NCBI RefSeq assembly: GCF_020623625.1
Contig: NC_060205.1
Location: 1 to 64,000 of the forward strand
Length of the DNA: 64,000 nt
Source: Saccharomycodes ludwigii
Lineage: Eukaryota > Ascomycota > Saccharomycetes > Saccharomycodales > Saccharomycodaceae
Reading direction: 5' to 3'
Positions 39,249-50,187 of the stretch are shown here, one piece after another. How positions within the stretch are numbered: the stretch's first letter is position 1; the number at the start of each line of letters is the position of its first letter. The notes beneath the pieces were generated by a model. It saw only the letters and a list, made by a program, of their open reading frames with translations, was not told where the DNA came from and ran no database searches. Both the position numbers and the translations under genes were made by a program.

Positions 39249-41894
39249 CTACCGTATATGAATGTTATGAATTTCTTCACCTGTATCTTTCGCTTCGTAA
39301 TCCCAAAAATCAAAATATTCATCTAAATCACCCTCCCATAGTTGGGAGACATTATAATCTTCATTTAAAAATTTAGACATCGTATAAGTGTTGTTATCTT
39401 TATCGTTAATAAACTCATCTCTTTTTTCATTAGCCAATATGAATGAAAATCCAACATTCTCAAATATAGCTATTAGTTTACCCACCAAGTTTGCATCAAT
39501 CGTGCCCAAACAATTCATATCAACTAATCTATCTTTAATTTTGGAGGCATCATTTAGATCAAATCTCCATTTCAAATTAGCGTTTCTCTTGATATGAACA
39601 GGTAGAAAATCTTTTAAATTTAAACATCTTTCCATACTCTCCTTTATTTTTCCAATATCTAAAAGATGGGAGATATAGCTAAACACACATGTAGCCTCAT
39701 AGCTGCAAAAATATTTTTTGGCTAGCTTTTCTGAACTCAAATGTACCGTGTATTTCAAAAGTAGGGATAATTTTTGAAGAAGTTGTTGAGTTAATAAAAT
39801 TGTCTGCTCTTGTTTTGGTGCATTTTTCTGTTTATTGTACAAAAAATTCTGCGAATTAAAAATTCTAGTATACGCTTGTTCTGCATACGAAAATCTTAAT
39901 ATAAAAGATACTAAAATCATCCAGCATTTTAATAGAACATTAAAACAATTTTTTTTGATTAAATATGCTTGTTTTTCGGGTATAAATCCTGAATATTGGT
40001 CTTCCAAATATTTGGTTATCAAACTTAATAATTCAATTTCCAACCGAAAAGTCTCTAAAATAAATTTTTCATGTAGTTTTCCATATTCATGTGGTTTTTT
40101 TATTGTTAATTCTTCAAAATAAACCATTAATAAAAACGAAATGTTCAATAAACATAATCTACCCAATAAATTGTTGTTAAATATCTCGGTTGCTTGAATT
40201 TCTGCCAAGTTGAACTGATTACTGTTGCTATTAAAACCGTTGTCGTTAAATTCAAAAGATAAGGGGTAAAGTTGGTCCGAGACTTTTGACATAGCGCATA
40301 ATGGAAAATCATTGGCTAAAACATTTTCACACCTTTCCATTAACTTACAAATTTCTGATAATAAAATTCCTTCTCCCGGCTTATTGCATACACGATTCAA
40401 TTTTAACAACATAGAATACAAATGAAACTTTTTGATAAAGATAATATACAAAGGTGTTTCATAAGCCAACTCCTTGACTGAATCCTCCTCTATATTCCGT
40501 AAAAATTGACTTTCCTCATTTAAAAACACGTCCAACTCTTCCACATCTGTGGCAGAACTGTATCCATCCGTTAATAACCTTGAAAGTCTCCAAGATATAG
40601 AACCTAACCACAACTTTCTCCTGTAATTTCTATAATTAGGCCCTGAATACACTAAATCATCCAATTGTGGATACACACTAGGGTCTCTATGTAATCCCAA
40701 AAACTTTGTAACGTCGTGTATGGCGCTATAAACCAATTGTTGTTTTTGTAACAAACATAGGTTTTCATCCTCCGGGTAATATGTCTCATATACATTTAAA
40801 TATAGTAAAAATGCTAGGCCGTCTTCGTCGGAAGACTCCATAACATTTAACAAAGAATATAGTTTTTGAGCATAAATGACTGTTTTCCGTGAGAAAGATA
40901 AGTCCTTGAAGCGTTCTATATAATCTTTTAATTCAATATGTTCTATAGCATCACCAACCACTATGGAAGTAGATGCTATTTTTAAAATTAATAACAACAA
41001 AGCAACAGTAACAATCTTCTTCCTGATGTTTTTCGTCCCTAGTACAATTTGGTGTCTTGTTGGATCCACCGAGTCTTTAAAAAGAACATTAAAATTATAA
41101 TCAAAGGAAGGAATATCCAAATAAGGATGAATTGGATATATGTTTTGGTAAAAATGATACAGTAATAGCTTGGTTATTTTGCTGTCGGGTAAAATGTGTT
41201 CAATGTCATGCAGAATATTTTGTAAGAATAGTGGCGGTTTATCTTCTATGGTATCCAGTAACTTATAGTCATTCCAAAAAAGTGTATATGGCGTCCACAA
41301 CTCTGGTTTACTTTTGTTGTGAAATTTAGCGTTTCTTTCGATAATTTTTTCAATAAATGCCAAAAAGGGTTTCTCAATCACTTGATTGTTTGAATCTTTT
41401 AATAATATATTTTGCATTACGGACAAAAATTGAGCATCATTCCTTATCTCGTATTGAAAATGGGATATGCAAAATATAGACCCAGAGATAGTTCTTAGAT
41501 ATGCATCTTTCTGACAGATTGCCACAACTGAAAGTGGATTATCCAAATATTTAGTGTTTTCCAAGATCATCATTGTTGGTTCAGGAAAATTTCTTAAATT
41601 AACGGTTGGATCTGCAAAGATATTCTTGGAAGAGGGAGATGATGAAGAAAAAGAAGAAGATAATCCCTTTTTTTCAAAATTTTTTACACTATATGTGTTT
41701 GAGTCGGAACTACTCACACTTAAAGGATCATCAATAATATTTGGTTCGAGAAAAGAAATATCTTGTTCATAAATACAATCAGTCTTGGATTCCACACATC
41801 TGGAACATTGAGGTCTTAGTCTATCACATTTGGATTTTCTTTTTCTACAAGCTCTGCAAACTGTTGGGATTCTACTTCTTTTAGTTTGGACCAT
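39249..41894 (-). CDS. Zn2Cys6 zinc-cluster transcription factor
   Basis: An 881-residue protein with an N-terminal DNA-binding cluster: C13-x2-C16-x6-C23-x6-C30-x2-C33-x6-C40, with the basic loop RKRKSKCDRLRPQC. This binds two zinc ions and normally contacts CGG triplets. The middle (about residues 225-560) looks like a fungal-specific regulatory domain, with HFYQNIYPIHPYLDIPSF and GLHRDPSVYPQLDD resembling the HAP1/RSC3-like group. The C-terminus is acidic (LWEGDLDEYFDFWDYE) and could activate transcription. I cannot assign an orthologue. It is the first gene on the telomere side of the conserved block and is not part of the S. cerevisiae order I recall there, so it may be subtelomeric or a lineage-specific neighbour. 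The ATG at 41894 leaves the cluster close to the N-terminus, as is usual. Confidence 0.9.
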   Translation of the reverse strand: MVQTKRSRIPTVCRACRKRKSKCDRLRPQCSRCVESKTDCIYEQDISFLEPNIIDDPLSVSSSDSNTYSVKNFEKKGLSSSFSSSSPSSKNIFADPTVNLRNFPEPTMMILENTKYLDNPLSVVAICQKDAYLRTISGSIFCISHFQYEIRNDAQFLSVMQNILLKDSNNQVIEKPFLAFIEKIIERNAKFHNKSKPELWTPYTLFWNDYKLLDTIEDKPPLFLQNILHDIEHILPDSKITKLLLYHFYQNIYPIHPYLDIPSFDYNFNVLFKDSVDPTRHQIVLGTKNIRKKIVTVALLLLILKIASTSIVVGDAIEHIELKDYIERFKDLSFSRKTVIYAQKLYSLLNVMESSDEDGLAFLLYLNVYETYYPEDENLCLLQKQQLVYSAIHDVTKFLGLHRDPSVYPQLDDLVYSGPNYRNYRRKLWLGSISWRLSRLLTDGYSSATDVEELDVFLNEESQFLRNIEEDSVKELAYETPLYIIFIKKFHLYSMLLKLNRVCNKPGEGILLSEICKLMERCENVLANDFPLCAMSKVSDQLYPLSFEFNDNGFNSNSNQFNLAEIQATEIFNNNLLGRLCLLNISFLLMVYFEELTIKKPHEYGKLHEKFILETFRLEIELLSLITKYLEDQYSGFIPEKQAYLIKKNCFNVLLKCWMILVSFILRFSYAEQAYTRIFNSQNFLYNKQKNAPKQEQTILLTQQLLQKLSLLLKYTVHLSSEKLAKKYFCSYEATCVFSYISHLLDIGKIKESMERCLNLKDFLPVHIKRNANLKWRFDLNDASKIKDRLVDMNCLGTIDANLVGKLIAIFENVGFSFILANEKRDEFINDKDNNTYTMSKFLNEDYNVSQLWEGDLDEYFDFWDYEAKDTGEEIHNIHIR

Positions 41895-42078
41895 AGTTTG
41901 TTTTTTGTGTTTTATTTACTAGTCACCCTTTTTTGGTACACTTGCGATGAAAACTGTGAAATATACAGGGGGTTGATATGTTTATTTTTATGGGTTTTCA
42001 TTATTTTGAAGATCGTAGTCTCAATGTGATTTATCCAGGTAAAAATATGCGTAGCAATTCAAGTGAAGGGGCAGAGAA

Positions 42079-42114
<36 letters not shown>

Positions 42115-42471
42115 CTCTATATAGAAGTAATATACTGTTAATAATTATTTTATATTTTTATAAATTTATTCTAATATTAGTATAGCCGTTTAGTCGTAAA
42201 AAATTCGTTTTTTTTTCCCCATTAATAATACTTTGTTTACATTTCAATAATACATTTCATAAATTTGAATAAAGAGTTCTTTGGTGAATATTATTAAATT
42301 TTACGGACAATAAATAAACAAAAAAAAAAAATTATATGAATATGTTACACAATGAATATAAAATAAACAGCATATGAAAATAATAACTATAAACACTTAC
42401 ATCGGGAGAGAAAAAAAAAAAAAAAAAAAAAATTAAAATTAAAATTACTCGGCATCTATATAAACGCGGAT
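41895..42471. other. Intergenic region between two minus-strand genes
   Basis: 577 bp holding the promoter of the zinc-cluster gene and the 3' flank of YME2. It includes a T run of about 30 (42085-42114) and an A run of about 22 (42410-42431). No gene is seen. Confidence 0.6.
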
Positions 42472-44892
42472 TTATACCGATTGAGATAATTTTTTAATTT
42501 CATTCTCAGAGTTATCAATAACTTTGTCACTTAAATCAATTTTATTCGACAAATATTCCAATCTACTCTTAAACATTTTTTGATCACTTACTTTACCCAA
42601 CAACCTCAACTCTTCCTCCCACTTTCTAATTCTACCAGTTTCAAAAGCAATGACTCTTAAATAATATCCAGTTTTTAACACAGTCGAAACCTTGGCGTCT
42701 TTAACTAGATTTTGAAAGGATGATTTAAATAACGGTTTGGCTGGCATAATCTTATCTAAAATACCCCTATCTCTAGATACAGTTATTAATCCTTGTTTTT
42801 CTAAATCCAACAAGGCTTCCTCCGGAGCTGCTTTAAACAATGGTTTGAAAACAATCTTATCAAAATCTACATAATAGTTTTCACTCAACAATTCAATCAA
42901 TTCCCAAGCTTGTGCCGCTCTTAAAGGATTTGCTTTGTCGTTCAAAAACATCTGAGTAATTTGTTCAGTAGATTGAATAATCATTTTGTTCAACGCCTCT
43001 TCAGGGCTTTCACCAGACTTAACCCTTCTGACAAATCCTTGCAAGTCCAGCATCCTTCCACCCAAGGGCGCTAGTGAAGTCTCAACTCCTTTCCGTAATT
43101 TTTCATTCTGATACTTTTCATCCAAACGTTCTAAAACATATTTCTCTGAATTTTCTTTGGAAGCATCTGACAAAACCAAGTTTTTGAAAACTTGATTTGG
43201 TAAGGATTCACTCAATAGTTGATTTGGAGAAACTGTTTCCGTTAAAAACACAACATGTGCCATATTCATCTGAACTAAAAGTGCAGCCCAGTCTGCCAAC
43301 TCTTTGTAAACAAAATTATTGATTTCTGATTTATTAGAAAACCTATCAATCACAATGACGGGTTTTTCTTCAGGGTGTTGCTGTAAATAATCCTCTTCTT
43401 TAATACTTACCACGGTACCATCTTCTAGTGTTATCGTTGGCTTATATTTTTGCAAGGCAATTCTCCTAATAGCCATCAAACTTGTCCCCAACATAGTATT
43501 AAATTGTTTTTCCTTAGATTCAGACAATCCAGATTTTTGACCTGTCAATCCTTGAACCCCCAAGTCTACAATACTTGCAATAGAATTAATCCATGGAAAT
43601 ATGGGATAATAGCCCAATTGGGAGGCAGCATTTTTTAAAAATTTAGAATCAATTCTTGTTTTAACCAAATTTTCACAGTCTAAATATAAAACATTATTTC
43701 TATCTTTCAAAGTATAACGCATCACTAATTCATGTTTACCCGAACCTCTGGGTCCTCTTACGATCACGAATGTATTGTTATTTTCTTCTAACCACATTTT
43801 CAAATCATTAGCCTGCTCAACACGTTCTTCCCATAATGATGTTACGTCCGATTGCTGCTTCGAATTGTAACTTCCCAAAAAATTCCTAAAAGAACTCATA
43901 GTTTTATTGGTCCATCTTGCTAAATACTTAATCCAGTAGTTATCCTTTGATAATGAATATTTATGTGTAATCTTTTGTTCAATCATGAATTCTCTTATCG
44001 GATCAAAAATCAACACAGCTAGGATCGAAATAAACGCAAAAAGCAAGGGAACTGCAATTCTGGTATGGTTAACAAAAAAGTCTCTAACATACGTAGAAGA
44101 ACCTTTTTTATCAAATTGAATATGCAATGTGGTGCCATTGACAAAAAGACCATTTATACAATTTTTGGCACAAGTGGCGCCCTTTAAAGACTTGAAGATA
44201 ATGGTAGCTTGTTGCGTCCCACCAGCAATTATCTCTACTATTTGACCGTATCTTCTAAACAAGGCGTAAAGTTCTTCTTCGGTGAAAATATGTTCTCCCT
44301 CAAATTTAACATGAATGATTTTTTTTGGTAGTCTTTTTAAATCTTCTATCCATGGAGTACCTTTCACTGGGAAGGCAGTAACTTTAGTTATAAAAGAGAG
44401 CAAGTTACCTTTGCTAGCTAATTCAGTATTTGATTGGATCTTAGCATTAACCTCAGATAGAGTATAATTTGGTGGAATATAAAACTTAGCAAAACAACCC
44501 CCATCCTTCCTCATTGGAACAAGTGAATTTAGCTCTAATCCATGTATAGGGTTTGCTGGATTATTTGCATATTTCATTATCCTTTGGCTAGTGCTCTTTG
44601 TGGTGGATCTTAATGAAATGAAATCGTACCATTGTAATAAATTAAAAATAGAACCAGCTCTTTGATAAATGTTATCAAAATAAATCAAGGTTTCTCTTTT
44701 AGATTTGTGGATGACACCTGTATTTTCGGTTTTATTGCTCTCGCCAACCTCCTCATCTTTTTTTTGAATATCGTTTTGGGTTGTTGAAACGTTATCTGAG
44801 TTGAATCTTTTTTGTGTAGATAACAACAATCGTGCTGACCTGTTCTTAACTATAATACGGGTCAAAGAAATGTTATTTTTAATTGCTAACAT
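42472..44892 (-). CDS. YME2: Mitochondrial inner-membrane protein Yme2
   Basis: An 806-residue protein (S. cerevisiae Yme2 is 850). The N-terminus is a mitochondrial presequence: basic, hydroxyl-rich, no acidic residue in the first 30. An RNA-recognition-like motif spans about 191-262 (KIIHVKFEGEHIFTEEELYALF...GTTLHIQF). One transmembrane segment follows (about 279-297, VPLLFAFISILAVLIF), and then an AAA-like ATPase part with a Walker A loop GPRGSGKH (380-387) and VIVIDRF as a Walker B-like strand. Yme2 (also Rna12) is an integral inner-membrane protein that affects mitochondrial nucleoid structure and escape of DNA to the nucleus. Gene order supports the call: YMR302C in S. cerevisiae has the same strand relation to UBP15. 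It is divergent from UBP15 across 781 bp. Confidence 0.92.
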   Translation of the reverse strand: MLAIKNNISLTRIIVKNRSARLLLSTQKRFNSDNVSTTQNDIQKKDEEVGESNKTENTGVIHKSKRETLIYFDNIYQRAGSIFNLLQWYDFISLRSTTKSTSQRIMKYANNPANPIHGLELNSLVPMRKDGGCFAKFYIPPNYTLSEVNAKIQSNTELASKGNLLSFITKVTAFPVKGTPWIEDLKRLPKKIIHVKFEGEHIFTEEELYALFRRYGQIVEIIAGGTQQATIIFKSLKGATCAKNCINGLFVNGTTLHIQFDKKGSSTYVRDFFVNHTRIAVPLLFAFISILAVLIFDPIREFMIEQKITHKYSLSKDNYWIKYLARWTNKTMSSFRNFLGSYNSKQQSDVTSLWEERVEQANDLKMWLEENNNTFVIVRGPRGSGKHELVMRYTLKDRNNVLYLDCENLVKTRIDSKFLKNAASQLGYYPIFPWINSIASIVDLGVQGLTGQKSGLSESKEKQFNTMLGTSLMAIRRIALQKYKPTITLEDGTVVSIKEEDYLQQHPEEKPVIVIDRFSNKSEINNFVYKELADWAALLVQMNMAHVVFLTETVSPNQLLSESLPNQVFKNLVLSDASKENSEKYVLERLDEKYQNEKLRKGVETSLAPLGGRMLDLQGFVRRVKSGESPEEALNKMIIQSTEQITQMFLNDKANPLRAAQAWELIELLSENYYVDFDKIVFKPLFKAAPEEALLDLEKQGLITVSRDRGILDKIMPAKPLFKSSFQNLVKDAKVSTVLKTGYYLRVIAFETGRIRKWEEELRLLGKVSDQKMFKSRLEYLSNKIDLSDKVIDNSENEIKKLSQSV

Positions 44893-45673
44893 CGTATTGC
44901 ATCACCTTTCCTTGGAACTTTAAATTATTTTGTTTAATAGAATTGCCAAAAACTTAATAATAGTTATTCCCTTTGATTACTTGACCGATATATTTTTTCT
45001 TGCTTGAGTAAAACAAATCTGGTAAATGTTTTATATAAATTTAGCTAATTTTTCAAGGCGGATTGGAGAGAGAGAAAAAGAGCAATAATTACCAGGGATT
45101 GAAAGGTGCTAAAAAAAGAAAGGAAAGTAATAAATACCCCTTAGAATTATTGTTCTACGACTTTTTTCTTTTCTTTTTTAGGTTAATTTATTATAAACAC
45201 ATAAAGTGAAGGGCACGAAGAAATAGCCACACAACACCAAGTTACATGCTTTTACACTGTACATGTTAGAAGAAGCGCACAAAAAGAAAGAAGAGGAAAA
45301 AAAAAAAAAAAAAAAAAAAAAAAGGAGTGTTTATTTGTTGTACGGATCAATCCAAATAATATACCATTTTACTTTCATAACGTATTTTTTTTTTTTTTTT
45401 TTTTTTTTTTCCTTCAATCTTTTAAACCAAAAGGGAAACTTTTTACAAGTATATACTAAAGAAACAAAAAAAAAAAGGGACAGCGGCAACCTTAAATTAC
45501 CATTAATTAACCAAGTATAATATAAATTTTTTATTTATCTGCAATATAATCTTCCCTCTCTGTCTTTCCCTTGATTTATAAGAACACACATCAATATCTC
45601 TCAGCACCTTATAAAGAGGAAAAAAAAAAAAAAAATAAACTAGAAAAAAGGGTAAAAGTAGCAACAATAAATA
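44893..45673. other. Divergent promoter region YME2/UBP15
   Basis: 781 bp shared by two divergently transcribed genes. It contains an A run at about 45298-45322, a T run at about 45386-45410 and an A run near 45621-45635. In S. cerevisiae ADH2 lies in the matching interval; nothing like it is present here. Frames over these runs are low complexity. Confidence 0.6.
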
Positions 45674-48600
45674 ATGGCTTCTAAAGATGAAGAGAACATC
45701 AATATCCAAACATCAAATGAGAAGATCTGTGATCTTGTTGATCTTGAGAAACCTATTGATCAATATTTTCACCAATTCCAAGATTTAGAAACAGAATTTG
45801 AGGGTGGATTTACATGGGTAATTGATAATTGGAATAATCTAACTTCTCCTAAACACATTTCCCCCTCATACCAACTTGGTGGTTATAATTGGAAAATTCT
45901 TTTTTTTCCCAATGGTAACAGCAACAATCGTAATTTAGCTATTTATTTAGAACCACATCCTGTGGATGATGAAAAAGATCCAGATTGGCATATATGTGCC
46001 CAGTTTAGTATCATAATTTCAAAGCCAGGTGAGGATTCTACCATAAGTCTGAGTAAAACCGCTTATCACAGATTTAGTCCCAATGAAACTGACTGGGGGT
46101 TTTCCGATTTTGTTGATTTAGAAAAATTAAAAACCCGCTATTTATCGCTGAAAAGCAGTGACCAACAGACAGGTTTATTGGGAAATGGAAAAACATTAAA
46201 TGTATCAGTTTTGGTGAGAGGAATTAAGGATCCAACAGGCGTATTGTGGCATAACTTTATCAATTATGACTCCAAAAAGGAGACCGGGTTTGTTGGTCTT
46301 AAAAATCAGGGTGCAACATGTTATTTGAATTCCTTACTGCAATCATATTTTTTCACAAAGGAATTTCGTAAATTGGTGTACGCGATTCCCACAGCCAACG
46401 AAGTTGCTACAAATAGTGTTCCTTTGGCTTTACAAAGAGCATTTTATTTACTACAAACTTCTAACCAACCGCTGGATACTCTGGAGTTAACCAAAAGTTT
46501 TGGATGGGATACTGGCGATGCATTCACACAACATGATGTCCAAGAGTTGAATCGTATTTTAATGGAATGTTTGGAACAAAAAATGAAAGGCACGTCAGTG
46601 GAGGGAAAATTAAACGAGCTTTTTGTGGGTAAAATGAAAAGTTATATCAAGTGTGTTAATGTAGATTATGAATCCAGTAGAGTGGAAGATTTTTGGGATA
46701 TTCAATTGAATGTGAAAGGATTAAAAGGTTTGAAGAACTCTTTTGAAAATTATATTGAAGTGGAAATGCTTGATGGAGAAAATCAATATGCAGCTGAAGG
46801 ATATGGACTACAAGATGCGAAAAAGGGTGTTGTTTTTCAAAGTTTCCCTCCCATCCTACATTTACAATTGAAAAGATTTGAATATGATTTCCAATATGAC
46901 AGATTAATCAAGATTAATGACAAATATGAATTTCCTGATTCTATAGATCTTTCCCCATATTTGGAAAATTCTGAAAAAAGTTGCATTTATGATTTGCATG
47001 GTGTTTTAGTGCATTCAGGAGAAATTGATACTGGTCATTACTATGCTCTTATTAAACCTGGTGTGGAGGATAAATGGTTTAGGTTTGATGACGACAGGGT
47101 TTTGAGGGTTACAAAAAGGGAGGTTTTTGACGAAAATTTTGGATGTGAAAGGTTACCTGATGAGGAAGTTAAAAAGTTTACTAGAGCTAAGTACCAATCT
47201 TATGTATTGTCAAGGCAGACAAGTGCTTATATGTTAGTGTATATTGCAAGATCACAAGAGACTGAAATTTTAAAAAATGTAACTTTGGAGGATGTGCCCT
47301 CTTATGTTATAGAAGAGCTAGACAAGGAAATCAAGGAAAAGGAAAGGAAAAAGAAGGAGCAAGAAGAGTTATATTTATATTATAAATTAAACATACATTC
47401 CCACAGGAATTTTATGAACTATCAAGGCTTTGATTATTCGCCAAATATAAGGAGTAGGTTGTATGACACTGAGTTACACAAGGCTAACGAATATCCTTTA
47501 CAGATGAAAGTTTTGAAGAAATCGAAGTTGTGTGACGTAAGAAAGGGAATATATGAACAGTTCAATATTGTGGACCAAAAACTTGTCAATATTTGGACGG
47601 TTGGGTACAGGAAAAGTTTTACTTTGCGTTTAAACAAAATTTTGCCTTCTGGGTTGGATGAGTCAACGCTGGAAGATGTCTTTGAAAAAATTGGCGCTGT
47701 ACCTGCATTCAATGTTGATTTATATCTTGAAGAATCTTACTTTGATATTCGTTGTATTTCAAAATACCCACCCACCTCTAATTATCTCGAGATATTCAAG
47801 AAGCAAGCTGAAAATGGAGCTTTGGATTATGCGCAAGATTATTTATTTAACGGGGAGCTTCAATACGGAATATTAATTTTTATAAAGATCTTTGACCCGA
47901 ATATTCAAAAATTGCATGGTTTAGCCCATATAGTGACGAGTCAAAAAGATTCTTTAAAAACAGCTTTACAATGTGTTAGTGATTTATATCCGGATATATC
48001 TGATCAAATAGTAGAAGAGGTCCAACCAGGTTTGATTGAGAATATTGACGGCAACAGTACCTATATAGAAAATGAGTTATACAATGGTGATATAATCACA
48101 GTTCAACGCCAATTGAGAAACCTTAATACTGAATTTTACCCATTATACACCAACTCCAAAGATTTTTACTCGTTTTTAAGATTTAGAATTAAAATTAGGT
48201 TTACTAGTTCACAATCTACCGATGAGGAATATGTGATACCAAACAAAACAAAAGATTCTAAAGAATTTAGTCTATGGGTTTCGAGTAAGATTTCATATAA
48301 AGATCTAGCTAAACTTGTTGCTAAAGAATTAAATACTGATTATCGAAAAATAAGAATTAATGCGTGTTACAATAATGTACGTTATCCATTGAAATCAAAT
48401 TCAATTTTGGAGAGTTCCCTACTGAAGAATTTTTCTCAATATGAAATACCACCCTTTGAGTATGAACTGTTGTCTATACCACTTTCTGAGTTGGAAAACT
48501 TAAAGTCAATCAAGATATATTGGATGAAAGATAATTACATACATACCCATGTATATGAGTTTAGTGTTGTAACCTCTTGCAATATTAAAGAATTGAAAGA

Positions 48601-49177
48601 AAAGTTAGTTAGCAGAGTTCCATTAGACAACAAGCTAGCACCTCATTTACTTTTATGGGCTAATATCGATCATTGTTTTTCCAATGTATTTTTTGATGAT
48701 AATTTTGTTGAGGAAATTTCGCCTGAAATGGTTGTATTGGCAAGGGTTTTGCCAGAAGAAGTTGAATTGATCAGGCTGTTGGAGGAATCTGTCGAGGAAG
48801 AATCACAAGATTTAAGCGTTTCAAATTATAAAAAACACGGGAAATTAGTGATTGTTGTTCAATATTTCAAAGATTTAAGTAAAACACATGGTATTTCGTT
48901 TTTGTTTAGAATATTACCAGAGGAAAGCTTATTTTCTATGAAAAACAGGTTGCATGCCTGTTTTGGGTTGGGTCAAAAAGAATTTATGAGAATAAAATTA
49001 GGTATAATCATGCATAGAGATAACAAGCTAATTGATTTAAGTGATAAACCAGATGATGAGATAGATCAAATTACGCCTTATGATATCATGGAACCATTTG
49101 ATTATATTTGTTTGGATCATCCTGATCGTTCGAGACAGCAGTCTACATTTGATAGACCAATTATGATTAAGAATTAA
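45674..49177 (+). CDS. UBP15: Ubiquitin-specific protease Ubp15 (USP7 family)
   Basis: A 1,167-residue deubiquitinase (S. cerevisiae Ubp15 is 1,230). The layout is that of human USP7/HAUSP. An N-terminal MATH/TRAF-like domain (about 40-185) starts GGFTWVIDNWNN. The USP catalytic domain (about 205-525) has the Cys box GLKNQGATCYLNSLLQ (catalytic C216), the QLKRFEYD strand and the His box HSGEIDTGHYYALI (catalytic H455) with WFRFDDDRV supplying the Asp. C-terminal ubiquitin-like folds occupy the remaining 600 residues. It removes ubiquitin from substrates; in S. cerevisiae it acts in cell-cycle progression and peroxisomal export. The CTG in the Cys box encodes the conserved leucine, which fixes the genetic code as standard. 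It is convergent with CAB4 at 107 bp. Confidence 0.96.
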   Translation: MASKDEENINIQTSNEKICDLVDLEKPIDQYFHQFQDLETEFEGGFTWVIDNWNNLTSPKHISPSYQLGGYNWKILFFPNGNSNNRNLAIYLEPHPVDDEKDPDWHICAQFSIIISKPGEDSTISLSKTAYHRFSPNETDWGFSDFVDLEKLKTRYLSLKSSDQQTGLLGNGKTLNVSVLVRGIKDPTGVLWHNFINYDSKKETGFVGLKNQGATCYLNSLLQSYFFTKEFRKLVYAIPTANEVATNSVPLALQRAFYLLQTSNQPLDTLELTKSFGWDTGDAFTQHDVQELNRILMECLEQKMKGTSVEGKLNELFVGKMKSYIKCVNVDYESSRVEDFWDIQLNVKGLKGLKNSFENYIEVEMLDGENQYAAEGYGLQDAKKGVVFQSFPPILHLQLKRFEYDFQYDRLIKINDKYEFPDSIDLSPYLENSEKSCIYDLHGVLVHSGEIDTGHYYALIKPGVEDKWFRFDDDRVLRVTKREVFDENFGCERLPDEEVKKFTRAKYQSYVLSRQTSAYMLVYIARSQETEILKNVTLEDVPSYVIEELDKEIKEKERKKKEQEELYLYYKLNIHSHRNFMNYQGFDYSPNIRSRLYDTELHKANEYPLQMKVLKKSKLCDVRKGIYEQFNIVDQKLVNIWTVGYRKSFTLRLNKILPSGLDESTLEDVFEKIGAVPAFNVDLYLEESYFDIRCISKYPPTSNYLEIFKKQAENGALDYAQDYLFNGELQYGILIFIKIFDPNIQKLHGLAHIVTSQKDSLKTALQCVSDLYPDISDQIVEEVQPGLIENIDGNSTYIENELYNGDIITVQRQLRNLNTEFYPLYTNSKDFYSFLRFRIKIRFTSSQSTDEEYVIPNKTKDSKEFSLWVSSKISYKDLAKLVAKELNTDYRKIRINACYNNVRYPLKSNSILESSLLKNFSQYEIPPFEYELLSIPLSELENLKSIKIYWMKDNYIHTHVYEFSVVTSCNIKELKEKLVSRVPLDNKLAPHLLLWANIDHCFSNVFFDDNFVEEISPEMVVLARVLPEEVELIRLLEESVEEESQDLSVSNYKKHGKLVIVVQYFKDLSKTHGISFLFRILPEESLFSMKNRLHACFGLGQKEFMRIKLGIIMHRDNKLIDLSDKPDDEIDQITPYDIMEPFDYICLDHPDRSRQQSTFDRPIMIKN

Positions 49178-49220
49178 TATTGTATGGTTAAATATTGTTA
49201 TTATAATTTTTATATATCAG

Positions 49221-49252
<32 letters not shown>

Positions 49253-49284
49253 ATTACTATGTATATTTTGAATAATTGTATTTA

Positions 49285-50187
49285 TTATTTGGGATGTAAT
49301 ATTTTGTTGCAGTGATCTTGCTTTAGTTGTTCTAATTCGCGCAAGTGTGTACTGCTAACTTTTTCTTTCCAACCATCTTCTTCTCTGCCACCCAATACGT
49401 TAACGACAAATATTTTTAAAGGACACAATCCATGCGCTTGCCTTGTGTTGTTAACTGTTTCACCCCCCTTGACTGTTTCTCTACTTACCACTAAAGCTTC
49501 AATATCCGGTGCTGTACCTGTTGGACCACAGACATCCTTTATACGAACAAGTTCGATTTTTAGACCTGGTTTTATTAAGTTCAAAAAATTCTTTACATTG
49601 GATTCTCTAACTTCGATTGGCTGAAGAAATTCTTTGTACTTTTTATTCACCAATAATTTATCATGTGTTATACCTATTATAAGCTTTTTGCTTGTCAAAA
49701 ATGCAGCAACACTAAGTAGAATTTTATGGCCATCGTGTATATGGTCAAATGTGCCCCCCAAAGCACTAACTTTGTAAAAATTTTCAGTATATTTTGGTTC
49801 ATCTTTTGAGAAGGTTTCTATTTGTTCAGTACCAGAAAATGAATAAAATTCCACCCTGAGAAACTTTTCCTTAAAAGAATGCTCTAAATCCTTTGGAATA
49901 AAAACACAATCCCAAGTTTGAGTTGTGTAAAAATCTTTTGGTTTATTGAACAAAACATCAACTTTGATTTCAAAATTACCAGAGCTAAGTAATATTTCAC
50001 GAGCTTTACTATATATAAGACCTAAAATGTCATCCAAATGCATTGCGTCGGTAATCCGAGGCAATACGGCGATAGTTAAATAATTAACGTTGGCAAATTG
50101 AAAACAATTTTCATAAAGTTTTGGAAAAAAGGATGATTTTAGATCTGTTGTGTTAACAGTATTGACAAACAGTAATACCCTAGGCAT
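49285..50187 (-). CDS. CAB4: Phosphopantetheine adenylyltransferase Cab4
   Basis: A 300-residue enzyme (S. cerevisiae Cab4 is 305) of the CoA pathway that transfers AMP from ATP to 4'-phosphopantetheine, giving dephospho-CoA. The nucleotidyltransferase domain starts near residue 150: the ATP-binding motif GGTFDHIHDGH matches the T/HxGH signature, ITHDKLL follows, and the second signature reads SSTHLRE near residue 280. The N-terminal 140 residues are the eukaryotic extension of unknown role. It lies convergent to UBP15 (107 bp, including an A run of about 30) and divergent from CWC22 (418 bp). Its orientation relative to CWC22 matches YGR277C/YGR278W. Confidence 0.95.
   Translation of the reverse strand: MPRVLLFVNTVNTTDLKSSFFPKLYENCFQFANVNYLTIAVLPRITDAMHLDDILGLIYSKAREILLSSGNFEIKVDVLFNKPKDFYTTQTWDCVFIPKDLEHSFKEKFLRVEFYSFSGTEQIETFSKDEPKYTENFYKVSALGGTFDHIHDGHKILLSVAAFLTSKKLIIGITHDKLLVNKKYKEFLQPIEVRESNVKNFLNLIKPGLKIELVRIKDVCGPTGTAPDIEALVVSRETVKGGETVNNTRQAHGLCPLKIFVVNVLGGREEDGWKEKVSSTHLRELEQLKQDHCNKILHPK

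Noticed and set aside
45263-45520. 85-codon frame between YME2 and UBP15
   Set aside because: It consists of translated A and T runs (poly-Lys and poly-Phe).
46312-46345. CUG-Ser genetic code
   Set aside because: CTG encodes the conserved Leu of the USP Cys box (CYLNSLLQ), so the standard code fits.
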